Source: a bacterium 1XD21-70 (GTDB lineage: Bacteria; Bacillota; Clostridia; Lachnospirales; Lachnospiraceae). Taken from it: a DNA stretch of 64,000 nucleotides. Shown one piece after another: positions 6,702 through 15,618 of the stretch (position 1 is its first letter; each line of letters opens with the position of its first letter). The translations under genes and the position numbers were made by a program. Below the pieces are notes generated by a model, which saw only the letters and a program-made list of their open reading frames with translations, ran no database searches and had not been told where the DNA came from. The stretch spans positions 1-64,000 of the forward strand of contig RAYB01000011.1 of NCBI GenBank assembly GCA_003669055.1, written 5' to 3'.

Positions 6702-8621
6702 TTATTTTTGCCTTTTCAAGCGTATGGCATGCATCAGGATGATGGCCACAGCAAGGATAATCCCCACAAAATCCAGGACATATACCGGCATCACACAGCA
6801 GGCAGCTGCCGCAATGGCGGCAAGCCTTTCCGGCACCGTAAGCTTATCCAGGAAAAATCCCTCACAGGCAATGATGAACGTAAACAGGAAAATAACGATC
6901 ATCATCACAGCCCAAGCCCACCCTCCCACGGTTCCCAAGCCGAACAATATCGACGGCCGGTAAAGGAACATAAAAGGCAGGACGAATCCGGCAATAGCCA
7001 GCCGCAGCGACGTAATGCACGTCTTCATAAAATCCGCTTTTGCCATGCCTGATGCCACCAGGCAGCCTATGGCCACAGGCGGGGTCAGCGCACTCATCTC
7101 CCCGAAATAAAACACAAAGAAATGCGCTGCCAGCAGGGGAACTCCAAAAGAAGTCAATGCAGGCGCCCCCAAAAGGGCGCAGAGCACATAGGCCGGGGCT
7201 GCCGGCATGCCCATGCCAAAAACAACACAGCTGATGGCTACCATGACCCCCAAAAGGAAAAGGGAACTTCCGGCGGAAGCGACAACAAACTGCGAAATCT
7301 TAGACGGAAGCCCTGTGGCAGTAAGGATCTGGACCACAACCCCTGTCGCTGCCAGTACAATGGAGATCGCCGCGCAGCTTTTGGCTCCGCCCGCAAAGCC
7401 GCCCACCAGCTTTCTGGCAAACAGCTGCAAAGAGTCTTTCACAGGGCGCCCCTTCCTAAATTGCTTGCAAAAGCCAACCAGCATCATAGCGATAATGGCA
7501 TAGAAAAGCGACATCTGGGAGGAGAGGTTTTGAGCCATAAGGATTACCAGCACAATAATCGGGATGATAAACACGAAAAACTCTGTCGCCGCACTGCGAA
7601 ATTGCGGCAGGCTATCATCATCCACCCTTTCATCCCCCAGCTTGATGGCCTTGATATAGACGGAAAGCGCAATTCCCAGGAAATAAAGGACGGCCGGGGT
7701 GGCTCCTAGGATGACAATCTTAATATAAGGCGTGTTTGTCCAGCTGGCTATGATAAATGCTGCCGCATTCATTACCGGAGGAAGTATGGCTCCGCCGGTA
7801 GATGCCGTCGCTTCTGCCGCTGCCGCGAATTCCGGCGGGTATCCCCGTTTTTTCATCAGGGGGATGGAAACCGTCCCGGTCATCGAGATATTAGCAGCCA
7901 CCTGGCCTGTCACAGACCCGATAAGCCCGGAAGCGATCACTGCCACCTGCGCCCCGCCGGAACGCACCTTCCCGGATGCAGACATTGCCACATTCATGAT
8001 GCACTCAAGCGCCCCAAAGGAGTCCAGCATCCCGCCAAACACCGAAAACAGGATAATGGTATTCGCTGTTATCTGCCCCATCATGCCGAAAACACCGGTA
8101 AAATTCGTAGTAGAATAAGTGATCAGCCTTTTTACGGAAAGCCCTCCGTGATACAAAAAGCCCGGCAGCCTGGAGCCAAAGTAACCGTATAACAAGAAAA
8201 GCACCACAATCATTGGTATCACTTTCCCCCAGGCCATATAAGTGGCAATCAGGAATACAGCAAGGTAAACCGCCCCGGATACAATCTGCCCTGCCGAGTA
8301 GTTGCCCATTGCCTGCAGGTACTGGTCGTGATGTGCATAGATATATATGGTGTCGGCCAGCATGATAGCAGCAAGAGCCAAACAGACGACATTTTTCAGC
8401 AGTTGGCCGCGGGCAGCCTCCCTATCTGCATCCACCCTGATTCTGCCGAAAAATAAGATCGCAAAACACCCTAAATAGTGGATCATGATATGCCGGTATG
8501 CGCTTGTCAGCATATATCTCGCATATATGAAATGATAGATGCCCAAAATGGCAGCAATAGCAGTAACCGCAGCCCCAACTGCCCTCTGGGTGCCCTCTTT
8601 ACTTTTTCGCATATTTCCCAT
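6702..8621 (-). CDS. TRAP transporter fused permease subunit (DctQ-DctM fusion)
   Basis: The protein is 639 aa, highly hydrophobic with many membrane segments. The N-terminal part is a small DctQ-like region. The body has hallmarks of the fused TRAP permease family: GSVTGQVAANISMTGTVSIP, PEFAAAAEATASTGGAILPP and FGMGMPAAPAYVLCALLG. It uses a Na+ or H+ gradient to import a solute delivered by the TAXI protein encoded 28 bp upstream. Start ATG follows GGGAGG. The substrate is unknown; fused TAXI systems often move carboxylates or amino acids. Confidence 0.93.
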   Translation of the reverse strand: MGNMRKSKEGTQRAVGAAVTAIAAILGIYHFIYARYMLTSAYRHIMIHYLGCFAILFFGRIRVDADREAARGQLLKNVVCLALAAIMLADTIYIYAHHDQYLQAMGNYSAGQIVSGAVYLAVFLIATYMAWGKVIPMIVVLFLLYGYFGSRLPGFLYHGGLSVKRLITYSTTNFTGVFGMMGQITANTIILFSVFGGMLDSFGALECIMNVAMSASGKVRSGGAQVAVIASGLIGSVTGQVAANISMTGTVSIPLMKKRGYPPEFAAAAEATASTGGAILPPVMNAAAFIIASWTNTPYIKIVILGATPAVLYFLGIALSVYIKAIKLGDERVDDDSLPQFRSAATEFFVFIIPIIVLVILMAQNLSSQMSLFYAIIAMMLVGFCKQFRKGRPVKDSLQLFARKLVGGFAGGAKSCAAISIVLAATGVVVQILTATGLPSKISQFVVASAGSSLFLLGVMVAISCVVFGMGMPAAPAYVLCALLGAPALTSFGVPLLAAHFFVFYFGEMSALTPPVAIGCLVASGMAKADFMKTCITSLRLAIAGFVLPFMFLYRPSILFGLGTVGGWAWAVMMIVIFLFTFIIACEGFFLDKLTVPERLAAIAAAACCVMPVYVLDFVGIILAVAIILMHAIRLKRQK

Positions 8622-8649
8622 CTATACCTCCCGCCTTCCCTCCGCTCCT

Positions 8650-9732
8650 TTATTCCCCGTAAACAGTAAAACGTTCGTCCCACAGCCCGGCCTCTTTCAG
8701 GGCACGCGCCGCTCCCGGGTGGAAGGGAACCGAAGGCACGCAGACGCTGGTCACATAATCCTTAAATACTGCAAGATCCTGCGAGATATTGCCCAGTGCC
8801 TCCACATTGTCCAGGCATGTCTTTACAAATTGATAAACCGCTTCTTCCTCCACATCCGCACCGAATACGCACACACCGGAATTACGGGCAGCCAGCCTCA
8901 CCTCGCCTTCCGGAATAGAGGGGTCATTTTGGGACGTCATAGCCTGGTATGCGATGCCGTCATTGACCTCCCCAAGCTGTTCTGCCACCTCTTCCGAGAC
9001 GGGGAGGATCACGATATCACGTGTGGTGCAGAGTTCGATGATGCCAGACGCGGGCAAGCCGTTCGCCCATGAGCCGCAGGCAGCATCCACCCGGCCGTCC
9101 TTAAGCGCCTCCCATGCATCATTCCACCCAAAATATTCGATATTGACTTTTCCTGTCAGGCCGTAACAGTCAAAAAGCACCTTCATAACCTCTGCAGAAG
9201 CCGACCCCTGCTGCGGAAATGCCACTGTCCTGCCTTCTAAATCTTCATAGGAACCAATGCCTTTATCCTTTGTGGTGATCACCGGGAGCATCCAGGAAAC
9301 AAAACCAAAGCCCTGTGTCATGGATTCCACCGGAACCGGCTCTGCAAACGGCTCCTCCCCATTGAGCGCCTGGATCAGGTTGATGGTTCCCGCATACCCG
9401 CCTTCCAGTTCACCGCTGTGGATTAGGTTGATAATTTCAACTGCCCCTGTAGTGACAACTGTAGATGTCTTTAATGCTGTATTTTGGTTGACAACCGCTG
9501 ACATGGCCTCCAATGCCGTATTGGCCGTCCCTCCTACTGCATCGGTGCCAAGCCTGAGAATATAACCGTCTACATTCGCTGCTTCCTGTCCCTGTGCCGG
9601 CTGGGAAGACGATGCATCTGCCTTCGTATCCGCTGCCGCGCTTACCGGCGTTTTTGTTTTTGTATCCGCTCCACATGACATACAAGACACCGCCATCATG
9701 GCGCCCAAAAGCATCACCAGCATCTTTTTCAT
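8650..9732 (-). CDS. TAXI-family TRAP solute-binding lipoprotein
   Basis: The protein is 360 aa. The signal peptide ends in a lipobox (VSCMSCGAD), so it is a membrane-anchored extracellular binding protein. A low-complexity Ala/Ser/Gln stretch leads into the TAXI domain: LRLGTDAVGGTANTALEAMS, IINLIHSGELEGGYAGTINL, and GRTVAFPQQGSASAEVMKVL. First gene of the operon, behind a sigma-A promoter (9788-9816). Start ATG follows GGAGGG by 8 nt. Confidence 0.93.
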   Translation of the reverse strand: MKKMLVMLLGAMMAVSCMSCGADTKTKTPVSAAADTKADASSSQPAQGQEAANVDGYILRLGTDAVGGTANTALEAMSAVVNQNTALKTSTVVTTGAVEIINLIHSGELEGGYAGTINLIQALNGEEPFAEPVPVESMTQGFGFVSWMLPVITTKDKGIGSYEDLEGRTVAFPQQGSASAEVMKVLFDCYGLTGKVNIEYFGWNDAWEALKDGRVDAACGSWANGLPASGIIELCTTRDIVILPVSEEVAEQLGEVNDGIAYQAMTSQNDPSIPEGEVRLAARNSGVCVFGADVEEEAVYQFVKTCLDNVEALGNISQDLAVFKDYVTSVCVPSVPFHPGAARALKEAGLWDERFTVYGE

Positions 9733-9787
9733 TATCCTGGCCCTCCTTATTATCCGCCTTTTACAGGCGTGTATTTATTGTACTTCT

Positions 9788-9816
9788 ATTTTACACACCC
9801 CCATCCTACAGTTCAA
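9788..9816 (-). promoter_or_regulatory. Sigma-A promoter of the TAXI TRAP operon
   Basis: Minus strand TTGAAC, 17 bp, TAAAAT, about 55 bp upstream of the TAXI ATG. A TGCAATATGCAT motif lies directly upstream of the -35. Confidence 0.7.
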
Positions 9817-9824
9817 GGCATTTT

Positions 9825-9920
9825 TGCAATATGCATATATTTTCTCTTTTTTATCCGTTATTTTGCACATTATATTAAACATTTTCACGTCGCTCCTTCC
9901 AATTTTATTGCAATATTGCA
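9825..9920. promoter_or_regulatory. Repeated TGCAATAT sites upstream of the TAXI operon promoter
   Basis: TGCAATATTGCA, a perfect 12-bp palindrome, is at 9909-9920; TGCAATATGCAT is at 9825-9836; a TTGCAC half-site is near 9864. Their position upstream of the -35 suggests activator or repressor binding. The rest of the 9733-10148 gap holds an AT-rich stretch, a GCCTGCC/GGCAGGC hairpin (9964-9994) and the terminator at 10032-10064; no gene is seen. Confidence 0.45.
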
Positions 9921-10031
9921 CATTTTATTTCTCAATTTTTTGTATATATTTTTCACAGTCTCTGCCTGCCATGCACCTTCGCCCAAGGGCAGGCCAGCCT
10001 TTTGCGGTGTTATAACAACCACTATAGCAGC

Positions 10032-10064
10032 AAAAAAAGACGGCTCATTATGAACCGTCTTTTT
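10032..10064 (-). terminator. Terminator of the leuB-DUF1015 operon
   Basis: GACGG...CCGTC with further TCAT/ATGA pairing in the stem. Seven T follow on the minus strand and five on the plus strand. It lies 85 bp after the DUF1015 stop codon. Confidence 0.85.
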
Positions 10065-10148
10065 CCCGTCCCTGATCAAAATCCCTTTTCCCGAAAAGCT
10101 AAAACCCAATCCGCGCTTTCTGCCTCCTGAGGCTTGTATGGAAATCCC

Positions 10149-11504
10149 CTAAGACAGCTTATGGATAAACAGCCCGCTCCGCAGCTTCGGTTCAAACCAT
10201 GTCGATTTCGGCGGCATCAGAAGCCCGGCATCTGCCACTGAGAACAATTCCCCAATCGAGGTCGGGTACATGGCAAAAGCCACGGCTCCCTCGCCGCCGT
10301 CCACCAGACGTTCCAGTTCCCCAAGCCCCCGTATGCCGCCCACGAACTGAATCCGCACATCTGTCCGGGGATCCCCGATCCCCAGCACCGGCGCCAGCAA
10401 ATTGTCCTGTAGCAAAGATACATCCAGCCCCTTCACCGGATCGTCCGTCAAATACTCCGGAAGCACCTTAAGCCCATACCACTGCCCTGCCAGGTACATC
10501 CCGATATGGTGGCGCTCTGTCGGCTGGCCCGCATGCGCCCCGCTGCCGGGTCCTTTTTGCAGTTCCTTTTGCCTGCCTGTTTCATGAGTTTCCCCGCCTG
10601 CCTCCGCTGCCAGGCTTGTAATCTCAAACCGCTTGGACACTTCTTTGAGGAATCCTTCCGCTGTCCTGCCGTTTAGATCCTTCACCACCCGGTTGTACGG
10701 CATAATCAGAAGCTGGTCATCCGGAAACAGCACGGACAGGAAGTACTGAAACGGCTCTTCCCCCGTATATCCCGGATTTTCTGCCCTCCGCTTCAACCCT
10801 ACTTTCACCGCCGAAGCCGCCCGGTGATGGCCGTCTGCGATATAGACCGACGCCATCTGGAGGAACCGTCCCCGGATCCGGCTTGTCCAGCTTTCTTTCC
10901 TCTCCTTGGCTGTCCCGGCGCCTGTATCTGCCTCCCCGGCCTCCGCCGCCTTCCACACCCGGTGCCGGATCCCGTCCTCCGCGACAAAGTCATATAGCGC
11001 CTCCTGGCTGCACACCTCGGCCACGACCCGGTTCAGTTCCTCATCCGAGCGGTACGCCAGGAAAATCGGCCCTGTATGGGAATCCGTCACATCCACATGG
11101 CAGATCCGGTCCTGCTCCTTATCCTCACGGGTATTCTCATGCTTTTTGATCACACCGCTGATATAATCCTCCACTGCGGCACAGGCAACAATCCCGGTCT
11201 GGCTGCGCCCATCCATAGTCAGTTCATACACATAATAGCATTCTGTCTCATCCGGGACCAAAATCCCCTCTTTCTGCCACTGCCCCAACAGTTCCTTTGC
11301 CTTCGCATACACTCTCGGGTCGTGCAGGTCTACCTCATCCGGAAATTGTGTCTCTGCCCTGTCCACCGCCAAAAATGACATCGGGTTCTTCTCAACTTCC
11401 TTTTTTGCTTCCTGCCGGTTGTAAACGTCATAAGGAAGTGCCGCCACTTTTGACGCCACTTCCTTATTCGGACGGATACACCGAAATGGTCTTATCTCCG
11501 CCAT
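10149..11504 (-). CDS. DUF1015 family protein
   Basis: The protein is 451 aa. It starts MAEIRPFRCIRPNKEVASKV, then ALPYDVYNRQEA, typical of DUF1015. YIADGHHRAASAVKVG is the conserved ADGHHR motif, and ALLM-type C-terminal features (GLLMPPKSTWFEPKLRSGLF) follow. No biochemical role is established. Last gene of the operon, 19 bp after serA, with AAAGGAG before its ATG. DUF1015 genes often adjoin serA and serC, so a serine-metabolism role is likely; since no serB is present it is a candidate for the missing phosphatase step, but this is inference. The ADGHHR region is also reminiscent of ParB-like SerK enzymes. Confidence 0.9.
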   Translation of the reverse strand: MAEIRPFRCIRPNKEVASKVAALPYDVYNRQEAKKEVEKNPMSFLAVDRAETQFPDEVDLHDPRVYAKAKELLGQWQKEGILVPDETECYYVYELTMDGRSQTGIVACAAVEDYISGVIKKHENTREDKEQDRICHVDVTDSHTGPIFLAYRSDEELNRVVAEVCSQEALYDFVAEDGIRHRVWKAAEAGEADTGAGTAKERKESWTSRIRGRFLQMASVYIADGHHRAASAVKVGLKRRAENPGYTGEEPFQYFLSVLFPDDQLLIMPYNRVVKDLNGRTAEGFLKEVSKRFEITSLAAEAGGETHETGRQKELQKGPGSGAHAGQPTERHHIGMYLAGQWYGLKVLPEYLTDDPVKGLDVSLLQDNLLAPVLGIGDPRTDVRIQFVGGIRGLGELERLVDGGEGAVAFAMYPTSIGELFSVADAGLLMPPKSTWFEPKLRSGLFIHKLS

Positions 11505-11523
11505 ATCTCTCTCCTTTTAGGCC

Positions 11524-12687
11524 TTACTGGATCACCCGCACACGCAGGATCCCTTCAATCGCTGACAGCTTCCCTAGCGTCTCCCCGTCCGGCTGCTTAT
11601 CCAGGTCCATCAGCGTATATGCAAACTTCTCCCGGCTCTTGTTGGTCATATCGGAGATATTGATCCCCGCAGATGCCATCGCACCGGTCACCTGCCCGAT
11701 CATGTTCGGCACATTCAGATGCATCACTGCCACACGGCTCTTTGTCTTGCACACACCCATATCACAGGACGGATAATTGACGGAGTTGCGGATGTTGCCG
11801 TTCTCCAGGTAATCCATCATCTCCATCACTGCCATCTTGGCACAGTTATCTTCCGACTCTTCGGTAGACGCGCCCAGATGGGGGATCACGATCACATTCT
11901 GCATGTTGACTGCCTTGGGGTTCGGGAAGTCGGTCACATATTTCCTCACCTTGCCGGAAGCCAGTGCCGCTGCCATGTCGTCGTCGTTCACCAGCAGGTC
12001 CCTCGCAAAGTTCAGCACCACTACGCCATCCTTCATCATAGCAATGGTCTCCTGGTTGATCATGCCTCTGGTTCCATCCAGAAGCGGCACGTGCACCGTG
12101 ATAAAATCACATTCCTGATAAATGGTATCCACACTGGTGATATGCTTCACATCCCTGGAAAGCATCCAGGCCGCATTCACGGAAATATACGGGTCATAGC
12201 CATAGACCTCCATCCCCAGTGCTGCGGCGGCGTTTGCCACCTCGGCACCGATGGCGCCAAGGCCGATCACGCCCAGCTTCTTCCCCTTGATCTCGCCGCC
12301 TGCGAATGCCTTTTTGCTCTTCTCTACGGTCTTGGAAATGTTCTCGTCACCCTTGTTGTCCTGGCACCAGGCAATACCGCCGATAATATCACGGCTTGCC
12401 AGCAGCATCCCGGCCAGCACCAGTTCCTTCACGCCGTTGGCATTGGCACCCGGGGTGTTGAACACCACGATACCGGCCTTGGCACAGTCCTCCAGCGGGA
12501 TATTGTTAACACCGGCTCCTGCTCTGGCAACCGCCTGCAGGGAATCGGAAAACTCCATCTCATGCAGGGAAGCGCTCCGCACCAGGATGCCCTCCGCCTC
12601 GTTGATATCCTCGGTCAGTTTGTAATCCTCAGTCAAAAAACCAAGGCCGTATTTGGAAATTGCGTTTAAACAATGTATGGTTTTCAT
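11524..12687 (-). CDS. serA: D-3-phosphoglycerate dehydrogenase
   Basis: The protein is 387 aa and oxidises 3-phosphoglycerate with NAD+ to 3-phosphohydroxypyruvate, the first step of serine synthesis. The Rossmann motif is GVIGLGAIGAEVANAAAALG. Active-site elements are VVLNFARDLLVND (Arg) and VIPHLGASTEESEDN (His). A C-terminal ACT domain (about 315-387) suggests effector binding. The form is the short one, without the intervening domain of long SerA proteins. Its ATG overlaps the serC stop codon, so translation is probably coupled. Confidence 0.96.
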   Translation of the reverse strand: MKTIHCLNAISKYGLGFLTEDYKLTEDINEAEGILVRSASLHEMEFSDSLQAVARAGAGVNNIPLEDCAKAGIVVFNTPGANANGVKELVLAGMLLASRDIIGGIAWCQDNKGDENISKTVEKSKKAFAGGEIKGKKLGVIGLGAIGAEVANAAAALGMEVYGYDPYISVNAAWMLSRDVKHITSVDTIYQECDFITVHVPLLDGTRGMINQETIAMMKDGVVVLNFARDLLVNDDDMAAALASGKVRKYVTDFPNPKAVNMQNVIVIPHLGASTEESEDNCAKMAVMEMMDYLENGNIRNSVNYPSCDMGVCKTKSRVAVMHLNVPNMIGQVTGAMASAGINISDMTNKSREKFAYTLMDLDKQPDGETLGKLSAIEGILRVRVIQ

Positions 12688-13769
12688 GCCTGGTGTGCCT
12701 CCTCAAATTTCTTCATAAACTCTACCAGTTTCTCCACGCCCTCGATCGGCATCGCATTGTAGATGCTGGCGCGCATGCCGCCTACGGTCCGGTGGCCTTT
12801 CAGGTTCACAAAGCCTGCCGCGGCAGCCTCCTTGATGAACAATGCATCCAAATCGGCATCCCCGGTCACAAACGGGACATTCATCAGAGAACGGTCCTCC
12901 TTCACTACAGTCCCCTTGAACAGTTTGCTTCCGTCCAGGAAATCATAAAGGATCTTTGCCTTTTTCTCATTGTATTCCTTCATTGCAGCCAGACCGCCCT
13001 TTGCCTTCAGCCACTTGAATACCTTCCCGCAGATGTAGATGCCGTAAGCCGGAGGTGTGTTGTACAAGGACTTGGCATCCACATGGGTCTTGTACTGGCA
13101 CATGGTAGGCGTCCCCTCCAGCACATCCTCCGTGACCAGATCCTCCCGGATAATCACAATCACCACGCCGGCCGGGCCGATGTTCTTCTGCACGCCGCCA
13201 TAAATCACACCATATTTGGACACATCCACCGGCTCTGAAAGGAAGCAGGAGGAGACATCCGCCACCAGGGTCTTGCCCTTGGTATTCGGCAGGGTCTTGA
13301 ATTTGGTGCCGTAAATCGTATTGTTCTCACAGATATACACATAGTCCGCATCATCGTCAATCGGCAGGTCGGAACAGTCCGGGATATAGCTGAAGGTCTT
13401 GTCATCACTGGAGGCTACGGCCACAGCCTTGCCGTACTTCTGCGCTTCCTTAAATGCCTTCTTCGCCCATTGGCCGGTGATAATATAATCTGCTACCTTA
13501 TTCTTCATCAGGTTCTGCGGGATCATCGAAAACTGCAGGTGTGCGCCTCCCTGTAAGAACAGCACCTTGTAATTGTCCGGGATATCCATCAGTTCCCGCA
13601 AATCAGCCTCTGCCTCCTGGATGATCGTCTCAAAAGCCTTGGAACGGTGGCTCATCTCCATCACGGACATACCGGTGCCCTTGTAATCCAGCATTTCCTC
13701 CGCCGCTTCCCTTAAGACCTCCTCCGGCAGCACCGCCGGACCCGCCGAAAAGTTATACACTCTTCCCAT
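12684..13769 (-). CDS. serC: Phosphoserine aminotransferase
   Basis: The protein is 361 aa and PLP-dependent, converting phosphohydroxypyruvate and glutamate to phosphoserine. It begins RVYNFSAGPAVLPEEVL, the family signature. The PLP lysine is in GGVQKNIGPAG. VGGMRASIYNAMP near the C-terminus binds substrate phosphate in the family. ATG follows GGAGG by 10 nt. It lies 54 bp after ilvB and overlaps serA, linking serine to branched-chain amino acid synthesis in one transcript. Confidence 0.96.
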   Translation of the reverse strand: MGRVYNFSAGPAVLPEEVLREAAEEMLDYKGTGMSVMEMSHRSKAFETIIQEAEADLRELMDIPDNYKVLFLQGGAHLQFSMIPQNLMKNKVADYIITGQWAKKAFKEAQKYGKAVAVASSDDKTFSYIPDCSDLPIDDDADYVYICENNTIYGTKFKTLPNTKGKTLVADVSSCFLSEPVDVSKYGVIYGGVQKNIGPAGVVIVIIREDLVTEDVLEGTPTMCQYKTHVDAKSLYNTPPAYGIYICGKVFKWLKAKGGLAAMKEYNEKKAKILYDFLDGSKLFKGTVVKEDRSLMNVPFVTGDADLDALFIKEAAAAGFVNLKGHRTVGGMRASIYNAMPIEGVEKLVEFMKKFEEAHQA

Positions 13770-13823
13770 TGTTTTTCTTCCTCCTTCTGCCCATGTCTTT
13801 CGGACATCCTCTCTTTGTCACCT

Positions 13824-15572
13824 TTATTTTATCTTCAGATCCGTATCGTCAAACGCATCCTGGATCGGTGCCCCCGGCGAGACCATCGGATATACCTTGT
13901 CATCGCAGTTGATCTGGCAGTCAATGACTACCGGCGCCCCCAGCGCCATCGCCTGCTCCAGCACCGGCCGCAATTCGTCCCTGCTGCTTACCCGGAACGC
14001 CTTTGCACCCATCGCCTCTGCCAGCTTTACAAAATCTACTGCATCATTTAATACCGTATGCGAATACCTCTTGCCATAGAACAGGGTCTGCCACTGGCGC
14101 ACCATTCCCAGCACATGGTTGTTGATTACAACCTGGACTACCGGGATATTGTAACGCACTGCCGTGGCGATCTCGTTCATGTTCATGCGGAAGCATCCGT
14201 CCCCGGCAATATTGATCACCGTCTTGTCCGGCTCTCCCATGTCCCGGCACCCCAGCTTTGCCCCCAGCGCCGCCCCCAGGCCGTAGCCCATGGTTCCCAG
14301 GCCGCCGGAGGTAAGGAAGGTCCTCGGCTTTTTGTACTTATAGTACTGCGCTGCCCACATCTGGTGCTGCCCCACCTCGGTGACTATCATGGCATCGCCT
14401 TTTGTCATATCATAGATCGTCTCCACCACATACGGCCCTGTCAGCACGCTCTTGTCATAACGCAGAGGGTACATATCCTTCATCCGTTCCACATGGCTCA
14501 CCCACTCATCATGGTTCACCGGATCCAGACGTGCATTCAGCCTGCGCAGCACCACCTTCAAATCACCGATGATGCTGGCATGGGTACGGATATTCTTGTT
14601 GATCTCCGCAGGATCCACATCGATCTGCAGGATCTTGGCATTCTGTGCGAATTTGGCCGCATTGCCCGTCACACGGTCGCTGAAACGGGCGCCCGCTACA
14701 ATCAGCAAGTCGCATTCTGTGATTCCGTAATTGGAGGTTTTGGTGCCATGCATCCCTACCATGCCGGTGTACATCTCATCCGTGCCGTCGAAAGCGCCCT
14801 TCCCCATCAGGGAATCCGCCACCGGCGCCTGGATGCGGTGAGCCAGGGTCCGCAGTTCCTCCGAGGCATTCGCCAGCACCGCGCCGCCGCCCACAAAGAT
14901 AAACGGTTTCTGTGCGTTGCGGATCATCTCCAATGCAGTCTCGATATCCCCGTCGCGGATGGTATCCGTCTGCCTCTCCACCGGCTCCGGCTCTGCCGCC
15001 ACATATTCACACGTCTCCGCAGTCACGTTCTTGGTAATATCAATCAGCACCGGGCCCGGGCGGCCGCTCTGGGCGATGGCAAATGCCCGGCGGACCACAT
15101 AAGCCAGTCTCTTGATATCTTTTACGATGAAGTTATATTTGGTAATGGGCATAGTCACTCCCAGGATATCGATCTCCTGGAAGCTGTCCTTTCCTAACAG
15201 GTTCACACCGACATTGCAGGTGATCGCCACCACCGGAATCGAATCCATGTAGGCCGTGGCAATCCCGGTCACCAGGTTCGTCGCACCGGGGCCTGACGTG
15301 GCCAGGCAGACTCCCACCTTGCCGGTCGCCCGCGCATAGCCGTCGGCTGCATGGGCCGCCCCCTGCTCATGGGAGGTCAGCACATGGGTAATCTCTCCCT
15401 GGTGCTTATAGAGGGCATCGTAAATGTTCAAAATCGCACCGCCCGGGTATCCAAAGACAGTCTTCACTCCCTGCTCCTTCAGACACTCAATCAAGATCTC
15501 CGAACCGTTGAGAACCACCGGCTCCGGGGATGATTGGGGGGAATTCGTTTGTGGGGTGTTCTTTTCCGACAT
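13824..15572 (-). CDS. ilvB: Acetolactate synthase large subunit
   Basis: The protein is 582 aa, a ThDP enzyme that condenses pyruvate with pyruvate or 2-oxobutyrate. The catalytic Glu lies in THVLTSHEQGAAHAADGYAR. The ThDP/Mg motif runs from GDGCFRMNMNEIAT to VVINN. The usual FAD-binding middle domain is present. A Ser/Pro-rich N-terminal extension of about 20 residues precedes GSEILIECLKEQGV. No ilvN regulatory subunit lies beside it. It sits between ilvD (46 bp) and serC. Confidence 0.95.
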   Translation of the reverse strand: MSEKNTPQTNSPQSSPEPVVLNGSEILIECLKEQGVKTVFGYPGGAILNIYDALYKHQGEITHVLTSHEQGAAHAADGYARATGKVGVCLATSGPGATNLVTGIATAYMDSIPVVAITCNVGVNLLGKDSFQEIDILGVTMPITKYNFIVKDIKRLAYVVRRAFAIAQSGRPGPVLIDITKNVTAETCEYVAAEPEPVERQTDTIRDGDIETALEMIRNAQKPFIFVGGGAVLANASEELRTLAHRIQAPVADSLMGKGAFDGTDEMYTGMVGMHGTKTSNYGITECDLLIVAGARFSDRVTGNAAKFAQNAKILQIDVDPAEINKNIRTHASIIGDLKVVLRRLNARLDPVNHDEWVSHVERMKDMYPLRYDKSVLTGPYVVETIYDMTKGDAMIVTEVGQHQMWAAQYYKYKKPRTFLTSGGLGTMGYGLGAALGAKLGCRDMGEPDKTVINIAGDGCFRMNMNEIATAVRYNIPVVQVVINNHVLGMVRQWQTLFYGKRYSHTVLNDAVDFVKLAEAMGAKAFRVSSRDELRPVLEQAMALGAPVVIDCQINCDDKVYPMVSPGAPIQDAFDDTDLKIK

Positions 15573-15618
15573 CAGCTAAGCTCCTTTTCTATTTGGTAAT
15601 GGGATGATCTTCCATTCT

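Noticed and set aside
9885-10109. A 74-codon minus-strand frame between the TAXI and DUF1015 genes
   Set aside because: It runs through the terminator hairpin at 10032-10064 and has no family resemblance or good start.
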